Below are positions 6,701 to 10,741 of a stretch of 10,741 nucleotides of DNA, one piece after another; within the stretch, counting starts at the first letter, position 1, and every line of letters begins with the position of its first letter. This DNA comes from an uncultured bacterium. Its GTDB lineage: Bacteria; Gemmatimonadota; Gemmatimonadetes; Longimicrobiales; RSA9. The stretch spans positions 1 to 10,741 of the forward strand of contig CALKIP010000077.1 of assembly GCA_937995995.1 (NCBI GenBank), given 5' to 3'. The position numbers were made by a program, and so were the translations under genes. The notes below the pieces were generated by a model. That model was not told where the DNA came from. It saw only the letters and a program-made list of their open reading frames with translations, and did not search any database.

Positions 6701-7670
6701 GGGCGCCGGCCGGCTGGCGGACGCGGACGCGGCCGTCGACAGCGCCGAAGCCCGGCAGCCGGGCACGCCGCTCCTCAACCTCCGGACCGAGATCCTCCTC
6801 CGCGACGGTGATCCGGAGGCCGCCAACGCACTCCTCGCCTCGCGCCTCCGCTCGGCCGACCCGGCCACCAGGGCCGACGCACTCTGGAGCTACGTAATCG
6901 GGCTCCGCACCCAGGGCAGGCTGGAAGCTGCCCTCCACGCAGCGACCGAGCTGCGGGAAGTCGAAGCGCACACCTCGTCGCGCGTCCCTTCGGTCTTCCA
7001 CGCCGGCGCCCAGGCACAGGTCCTCTTCGAGTTGGGCGAGCACCGCCGCGCGGCCGCGATCTTCGACTCCATAGCGGCGATCGAGTTCGTCGCTGGCTCG
7101 CCACCACGTAACGCGCGGCACCGTGCGTGGATGTTGACCCACGCCGCCTCTGCGTGGGCCGCCGCCGGCGACACCGCGCGCCTGGCCGCCCTGGCCGACA
7201 CGATCCGCAGTGTGGGCGCCCAGAGTGCCTACGCGCGGGACCAGCGCCTGCACCACTACGTCCGCGCGCTGCTCCTCCGCGCCCGCGGTGACCACGACGG
7301 CGCGATCCGGGAGCTCAGACTTTCCCTGTTCTCACCGGCGTCCGGCTACATCCGTGCGAATCTCGAGCTCGGCAGGTCGCTCCTCCTGGCGGGACGGGCT
7401 GAGGAGGCGGCGAGGGAGATGGAGACGGCACTGCGCGGTCCGGTCGGCGCCAGCGGATTCTACGCCACGCACACCGAGCTGCACGAGCTCGCCGCACTGG
7501 CGTGGGACCGGACCGGCCGACCCGACCGCGCGGGGCCACACTACCGCTGGGTCGCCCGGGTCTGGAGCCAGGGCGATCCCCCCTTCCGTCGGCGCGCCGA
7601 GGCCGCCGCCGCGAGGCTGAACGAGATCGAAGGTCCGACATTGAGAGCCGAGCGCCGGCTCGGTCCCTGA
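3717..7670 (+). CDS. Membrane-tethered SARP/BTAD-type regulator with degenerate ATPase, TolB-like and TPR domains
   Basis: This is a 1317-residue protein. Residues 1-97 are an OmpR/SARP-type winged helix (FHLRTLGRIELL, then RRKELVLLTYVA, then NSLRQVVLRLRRVLG). Residues 98-235 are a helical BTAD domain. Residues 250-620 match the AAA_16/STAND module of such regulators: IGR at 254-256, Walker A-like GETGVGTT at 282-289, Walker B-like VVLFVDRF at 388-395, and a helical/wHTH end near 525-620. T288 replaces the Walker A lysine, and R394 stands where a second acidic residue is usual. Residues 641-661 are a single membrane segment. Residues 668-790 resemble the TolB-like domain of adenylate-cyclase-type proteins, and 805-1300 are TPRs, with CRAC at 947-950. 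The topology suggests cytoplasmic DNA binding with an extracytoplasmic sensor, as in CadC/ToxR. I chose GTG 3717 because family members start a few residues before LRTLG; no good Shine-Dalgarno is visible. The gene is divergent from the secreted-protein unit, which it may control. Confidence 0.9.
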   Translation: MRFHLRTLGRIELLSEDGERLPARRKELVLLTYVARAGDGGVRRDVLAAHFWSESTEANARNSLRQVVLRLRRVLGEAIEADAERVAVRPEAIQIDADAFEAAAAAGRPIEAAELWEGDFLPAAEDTGGEVVRAWIESERARLRQRLDAVLEQLMGEAESRGAWSEAIHWAERRAREFPLEERPLVRWVEILLASGRVDEARAVHSGFVARWTGELEHAPPPSVVQLGERLQQERAPAEPVRMGPVPLFTPDLIGRSDAFALLDSTLRRVAGGGRAILRVEGETGVGTTRLCEEFLRSAGHGRILVLDAQGYEAERDTPLATARNLLAGLRTASGLAGAPDPCLAEIAFLVPSIRERFRALPEPTGKAQAIEDGLVRVLADVAAEQPVVLFVDRFPSADPESRKLILSLARRLPEGVMLLVTGTEEGFAEISELAELPDNGLVQRLRLKPLTESELEAMLASMLALPDDVRRELAHRLHAESEGNPRFVVEMVATLVEEGHLALDASGSWRLDPSLSTGRLPLPSNLREAVRRRLDHLGEAAASVLAAASVLPTPVPVGPLQRLTGLDVDALSDALDELVTRRLLREVHPPGTGYAFGHELVRRVTYERLPLPRRQSLEREARAILATPVPQSRRTMAGRWQWVGAAATLLLAAFLGGLQLSGPGDEPSIVAVGAVRAQDPADSAAARLLPEMLATGLAQAPGLRVISTARMYEMLARIGERGAGAQEMLRAARSAGADEILEGGLFRRPDGALRLELRRIDLKDGEILSSYTVHGADAFELVDAATARLAGSAPNLARITTTSLPAYRFYQEGLRAYHLGDHATANHFFEAAIREDSSFAIATYYAALTAELPGSLDLLQRAVRLAEGASDRERLLILAEHAARMDAPERLAIAETLAIRYPHEPDGPLLLGRAYLWAGDFEAAARYLRRTIELDSLSLTLPGSRCRACDAFEDLGTTYHIADSLEAAERLHLDWARRQPNSAKPWIGLAYGYMGAGRLADADAAVDSAEARQPGTPLLNLRTEILLRDGDPEAANALLASRLRSADPATRADALWSYVIGLRTQGRLEAALHAATELREVEAHTSSRVPSVFHAGAQAQVLFELGEHRRAAAIFDSIAAIEFVAGSPPRNARHRAWMLTHAASAWAAAGDTARLAALADTIRSVGAQSAYARDQRLHHYVRALLLRARGDHDGAIRELRLSLFSPASGYIRANLELGRSLLLAGRAEEAAREMETALRGPVGASGFYATHTELHELAALAWDRTGRPDRAGPHYRWVARVWSQGDPPFRRRAEAAAARLNEIEGPTLRAERRLGP

Positions 7671-7679
7671 CGCAGCCGT

Positions 7680-10316
7680 TCAGCGCGCCCCGCCTGCCCC
7701 ACGCACGACTCCCTCGACCAGTAGGTTCGGATCGTAGTAGCGCGTCATCGCCTCGCGGATCTCCACTGGCGTCACCGCCCGGATCCGCTCCTCGAACTCC
7801 CGGATCTCGACCAGTCCCTCGCCCAGCAGAAGCGCGCCTGCGAGGTCCCCCACGCGCGCGGAGTTGGTCTGGCCGCGAATCTTCCAGGCGCCGATCGTAT
7901 ACTCCTGTGACCGCTCCAGCTCGTCCGGTGAGAGCGTCTCTTCGGTGAGGCGCTCGAACGTCTCGAGCAAGCCACGCCGCGCCTCGTCCTCCCGCTCCGG
8001 AGAGGTCGCGATGTAGCCGACGAAAGCACCGCCCAACCGCCGCGCCAGGGGGTACGCCGAGACGGTGTAAGCCAACGAGCGGCGGCTGCGCAGCTCTTCG
8101 AAGAGACGCCCGCCGAGACCGCTGATCGCGTTGGAGAGCACGTCCATGGCGTACGAATCGGGGTGGTTCCGATCCGGCCCCGGGAAGCCGATCAGGAGCG
8201 CGGTCTGGGCCTTGTCGCGGTGCTCCGCCTCGGTGCGCGGCCCTTCCGGCCATTCCGGACGACTCGGCGGCTCCGCTTCGGGCAGCCCGCGCACCTCCTC
8301 GAGCTCGGCGGCGACACGCTCGGCCACGGCGTCCGGTTCCACACCGCCCACGATGAGGACCCAAGGCCTGGCCTCGAGGACCTCTCCCCGGTGCCAGGAC
8401 TCGAGATCACCCCGCCCCAGGCGACGAAGGGCGGCCTCGGTCGCGGCGGTCGAAAACCCGTAGGGATGCCCCCGGAACGCGGCCTGGAGGAAGAGGCGCA
8501 TCGGGTAGCGGTACATGTCATCGCGCAGCCGATCGAGGCTGCTCAGCGCGACCTTCCTCTCCCGCTCCAGCTCCTCCTCCGGGAAGGTGGGCCGCAGGGC
8601 GACGTCGGCCAGGAGCGAGAGCCCGGCGTCGACATGCCGAGCCGGCAACGCGAGCGACCAGCCGAGGAGGTCCGCACCGACCGTGGGCGAAATGGAGCCG
8701 CCCAGCGCCTCCGTCTCCTCGGCGATCCGGCGTGCATCCCGCGTCCTCGTGCCCTTGAGCGAGACGCGCGCGAGGAGCCCCGTGATCCCCGCAACGTCCT
8801 CCGTCTCGCGGATGGCGCCACCCCGCACGAAGATCCCCATCGAAACCAGAGGCGACGTCGGCCTGGGCTGGATCGCCGCGCGGACGCCACTCGGCAGTTC
8901 GTAGAAGTGGACGCCGTCCTCGACACCTTGGGCAGTCGCCGATGCACGACGCGACGGAACAGGCACACTCGTCGCGCGACGCCCGGCCACGGCTTCCGAT
9001 GCCGCGGAGGCATCCGTGACCAACTCCTCGAGGACGTCCGCCGTCCAGCCCAGCGGCTCGGCCGACTCCGGTCGGTAGACGAGCACCGTCGAACGATCCA
9101 GGGCGAGGTAGTCACGCGCCACCCGCGCAACCTCGTCGGCCGGGGTCTCACGGATGGCGCGGGCGTAGCGGTTCAGGAGCCGCCAGTCGCCATACGCCTG
9201 CCACCGGGCCAGCAGGTTTGCCTGTCCCTCGACCGTCTCGAGGTTCCTCAGTAGACGCGCTTCGAGGAGGTTCTTCGCGCGCTCCAGCTCCTCTTCGGCG
9301 ATGCCGTCCCGCCGAAGCGCCTCGACCTCGCCCCAGATGGCACCCACGGCGGCCCCCGTGTCCTCGGGCCGCAAATCGGCGCTCACGTTGAAGACACCCA
9401 GTTCCGTGGGCGTGTAGTTCGACGCGGAGATACCGGATACATGACCGGCCTCGCGCACGCCCTGGTATAGGCGGGAAGCACGTCCCTGACCGAGCGCCAC
9501 AGCGAGAAGGTCCAGCGCCGGCGTGTCCGGATCCAGTACGCCCGGCGTCCGCCACCCCCACTCCAGGTGGGCCTCGACGATGTCGCCGGCCATCTCCCGA
9601 AAGCGTACGCCACGGCGCTCCGGCTCCTCGGGCGACGGCTCCTTGAGAGGCTCGCCCTCGGCCATGTCGCCGTAGTAGCGCTCGACCAGCGCGAAAGCCC
9701 GTTCCGGATCGACGTCACCGGCCACGACGAGCACCGTGTTCGCTGCGAGGTACAGCTCCCGGTAGTACCGCCACACGTCCTCGCGGGTCAGCCGCCTGAG
9801 CCCTTCCTCGGTGCCGATCCGCCAGCGACGGATCCGGTGCACGTCGAACATCTCCTCGTAGAGCGACTCGCGCGCCACGGCACGTGGATTGTCCAGCTTG
9901 CGCTTCGCCTCCTGGATGATGACCTGGAGCTCCCGAGCCAGCTCCTCCGGGTCGATCTCGGAGTTGCGCAGTGCATCCGACTGGATCTCCAGTCCGCGCT
10001 CGAGTGCCGAGGAGGGCAGTACCGTGTAGTAGCTCGTGTAGTCGTAGATCGTGCCCGCGTTGAGGTAGCCGCCCACCGCCTTCGTCGCCCGAGCGATCTC
10101 GCCCGCGCCGAATCGCTCCGTGCCCTTGAAGTACATGTGCTCGAGCACGTGGCTGATCCCCACCACCCGGTCGGGCTCGTTGAAGTAGCCGGCCTTGACG
10201 TGCGTCACGATCGCCACCACCGGCGCGGAACGGTCCTCGCGAACCAGGACGGTGAGGCCGTTGTCGAGGCGTCGCTCGTACGTGGCCCGCAGGATCGGGA
10301 GATCGTCGCCGTTCAT
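7680..10316 (-). CDS. Fused two-domain M16 family zinc peptidase
   Basis: This 878-residue protein contains two M16 halves in one chain, like pitrilysin. The N-terminal half has the inverted zinc motif HVLEH (H56, E59 catalytic, H60) followed by MYFKGT. The third ligand is E136 in VIIQEAKR, 76 residues after H60, matching the spacing I recall for mitochondrial processing peptidase beta. The C-terminal half (about 465-878) lacks HxxEH at the matching place (AGITGLLARVSLKGT). It carries RSRRSLAY, where R745 and Y750 would be the Arg/Tyr pair that stabilises the transition state. One composite active site is therefore predicted. Such enzymes degrade peptides or small proteins inside a closed chamber. 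I chose ATG 10316 (MNGDDLPILRATYERRLDNG) because homologues begin just before RRLDNGLTVLV. A longer frame to 10424 adds only an Arg/Pro-rich leader. No signal peptide is visible with either start, which suggests a cytoplasmic location. Its stop lies 9 bases from the convergent regulator's stop, leaving no room for a terminator. Confidence 0.93.
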   Translation of the reverse strand: MNGDDLPILRATYERRLDNGLTVLVREDRSAPVVAIVTHVKAGYFNEPDRVVGISHVLEHMYFKGTERFGAGEIARATKAVGGYLNAGTIYDYTSYYTVLPSSALERGLEIQSDALRNSEIDPEELARELQVIIQEAKRKLDNPRAVARESLYEEMFDVHRIRRWRIGTEEGLRRLTREDVWRYYRELYLAANTVLVVAGDVDPERAFALVERYYGDMAEGEPLKEPSPEEPERRGVRFREMAGDIVEAHLEWGWRTPGVLDPDTPALDLLAVALGQGRASRLYQGVREAGHVSGISASNYTPTELGVFNVSADLRPEDTGAAVGAIWGEVEALRRDGIAEEELERAKNLLEARLLRNLETVEGQANLLARWQAYGDWRLLNRYARAIRETPADEVARVARDYLALDRSTVLVYRPESAEPLGWTADVLEELVTDASAASEAVAGRRATSVPVPSRRASATAQGVEDGVHFYELPSGVRAAIQPRPTSPLVSMGIFVRGGAIRETEDVAGITGLLARVSLKGTRTRDARRIAEETEALGGSISPTVGADLLGWSLALPARHVDAGLSLLADVALRPTFPEEELERERKVALSSLDRLRDDMYRYPMRLFLQAAFRGHPYGFSTAATEAALRRLGRGDLESWHRGEVLEARPWVLIVGGVEPDAVAERVAAELEEVRGLPEAEPPSRPEWPEGPRTEAEHRDKAQTALLIGFPGPDRNHPDSYAMDVLSNAISGLGGRLFEELRSRRSLAYTVSAYPLARRLGGAFVGYIATSPEREDEARRGLLETFERLTEETLSPDELERSQEYTIGAWKIRGQTNSARVGDLAGALLLGEGLVEIREFEERIRAVTPVEIREAMTRYYDPNLLVEGVVRGAGGAR

Positions 10317-10376
10317 CTCGCGACTCGCTTCGTTTCGGGACCGGGGTTTAGGGCCGACCAGCGGGGCAAGCGCCAT

Positions 10377-10393
10377 GCCGCACGACGTGCGGC
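10377..10393. promoter_or_regulatory. Perfect 17-base palindrome, candidate operator
   Basis: GCCGCACG, a single central A, then CGTGCGGC: eight-base arms that are exact reverse complements. It sits 61 bases upstream of the M16 start and 52 bases upstream of the DisA-like start. That position is typical of a homodimeric repressor site that could affect both promoters. The binding protein is not known, and no second copy was seen in the other intergenic regions. Confidence 0.4.
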
Positions 10394-10410
10394 CCACGGG
10401 TTGCAGCCTC

Positions 10411-10428
10411 GGCGGTCGGGGCACCGCC
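10411..10428 (+). repeat. Stem-loop in the leader of the DisA-like gene
   Basis: GGCGGT (10411-10416) pairs exactly with ACCGCC (10423-10428) around a six-base loop, CGGGGC. The stem ends six bases before the Shine-Dalgarno-like GGGAG, so it may influence translation start. It is short and could be chance. Confidence 0.25.
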
Positions 10429-10444
10429 CGAACGGGAGAGGCGA

Positions 10445-10696
10445 ATGGAGGACAGGAACCGTGCGATCCTCGATGGCGCGGCCGTCGTGGCCCGGGAGAC
10501 GGGTGCGAAGGCCGTCGTCCTCGCCGCGGCGCTCCCCGAGGAGACCGACTACCTCAAGAAGCTGCTCGGAGACTCGACTCGCATTATAGCCGCAGCATCC
10601 AGCGGCGAGGGCGCGCTCCTGTTCGATTCCGACGTCCTGACCCTCCCCGAGATCCGGCTGCGGCGTCGCGGCCGTGCCAAGATCGGCCTGTTTTAA
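10445..10696 (+). CDS. Truncated DisA_N-type diadenylate cyclase-like protein (N-terminal domain only)
   Basis: The frame encodes 83 residues from ATG 10445 to TAA 10694-10696. GGGAG (10434-10438) lies six bases upstream, so the start is good. The order NRAILDGAAVVARETGAKAVVL, then an alternating Rossmann-like stretch, then VLTLPEIRLRRRGRAKIGL, follows the N-terminal, pyruvate-kinase-C-like domain that I recall in front of DisA_N catalytic domains in bacterial DacZ-like cyclases (there approximately RSRAILDGA and VPxVxLTRxGQVK). In those roughly 300-residue proteins the chain continues into the c-di-AMP synthase domain. Here it stops at CTG TTT TAA, exactly where the family would continue. 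The product as read lacks any catalytic DGA or RHR motif. It may be a frameshifted or truncated cyclase gene, an assembly-edge error, or a free-standing N-terminal domain. The assignment rests on remembered family patterns, not on a search. Confidence 0.55.
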   Translation: MEDRNRAILDGAAVVARETGAKAVVLAAALPEETDYLKKLLGDSTRIIAAASSGEGALLFDSDVLTLPEIRLRRRGRAKIGLF

Positions 10697-10741
10697 AAAG
10701 ATGGAGACGCACCCTTGGTCAGTTGAGGCACCGAGGGGCGG

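Larger units (their letters stand above)
10317..10444. promoter_or_regulatory. Divergent intergenic region between the M16 peptidase and the DisA-like gene
   Basis: These 128 bases lie between the two starts and should hold both promoters and both leaders. They contain the perfect palindrome at 10377-10393 and a stem-loop at 10411-10428. A Shine-Dalgarno-like GGGAGAGG (10434-10441) precedes the plus-strand ATG. I see no clear -35/-10 pair. Confidence 0.45.

Noticed and set aside
8163..9254. Plus-strand frame of 363 codons, and the similar one at 9567-10589
   Set aside because: Both are antisense to the M16 peptidase, whose catalytic motifs fix the real frame.
10317..10424. N-terminal extension of the M16 peptidase to an ATG at 10424
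   Set aside because: The 36 added residues are Arg/Pro-rich, form no signal peptide and cover the palindrome and divergent promoter region.

Overview
The window is uniformly GC-rich bacterial DNA holding six protein-coding genes and no RNA genes, mobile elements or CRISPR arrays that I can see. The gene families fit an environmental Gram-negative lineage of the Gemmatimonadota type: a SARP/BTAD regulator fused to a TolB-like domain and TPRs, RCC1-like repeats with a CGL...YCWG signature, and a fused M16 peptidase. The lineage is inferred from family content and composition, not from a marker gene.

Left part, minus strand, transcribed right to left. A small conserved-looking protein (81 aa or less) overlaps by a TTGA stop/start junction the start of a 780-aa secreted protein with Ig-like domains, a coiled-coil stretch, an acidic/proline-rich linker and a cysteine-containing C-terminus. 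About 140 bases downstream lies an exported ankyrin-repeat protein that runs into an RCC1-like domain and is cut by the left edge. The three genes may form one envelope-directed transcription unit.

Middle, plus strand. Divergent from that unit, across about 250 bases, is a 1317-aa membrane-tethered regulator: winged helix, BTAD, degenerate STAND-like ATPase, one membrane segment, TolB-like domain and TPRs. Its Walker A lysine is replaced by threonine and its Walker B lacks the second acidic residue, so nucleotide hydrolysis is doubtful. The divergent layout makes it a plausible regulator of the leftward genes, but no binding site is proven.

Right part. A two-domain M16 zinc peptidase (minus strand) converges on the regulator with only 9 bases between the stop codons. 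Its 5' end is divergent from a short plus-strand gene whose 83 residues resemble the N-terminal domain of DisA_N-type diadenylate cyclases and then stop. The DisA_N catalytic domain is not visible in the remaining 45 bases. The outermost bases at both ends are unusually AT-rich, so contig-edge error must be considered for this truncation.

The most interesting block is the divergent locus at about 1-7670: a putatively ATP-independent membrane regulator facing a small protein, a large secreted Ig/coiled-coil protein and an ankyrin-RCC1 fusion. I do not recognise it as a described system.
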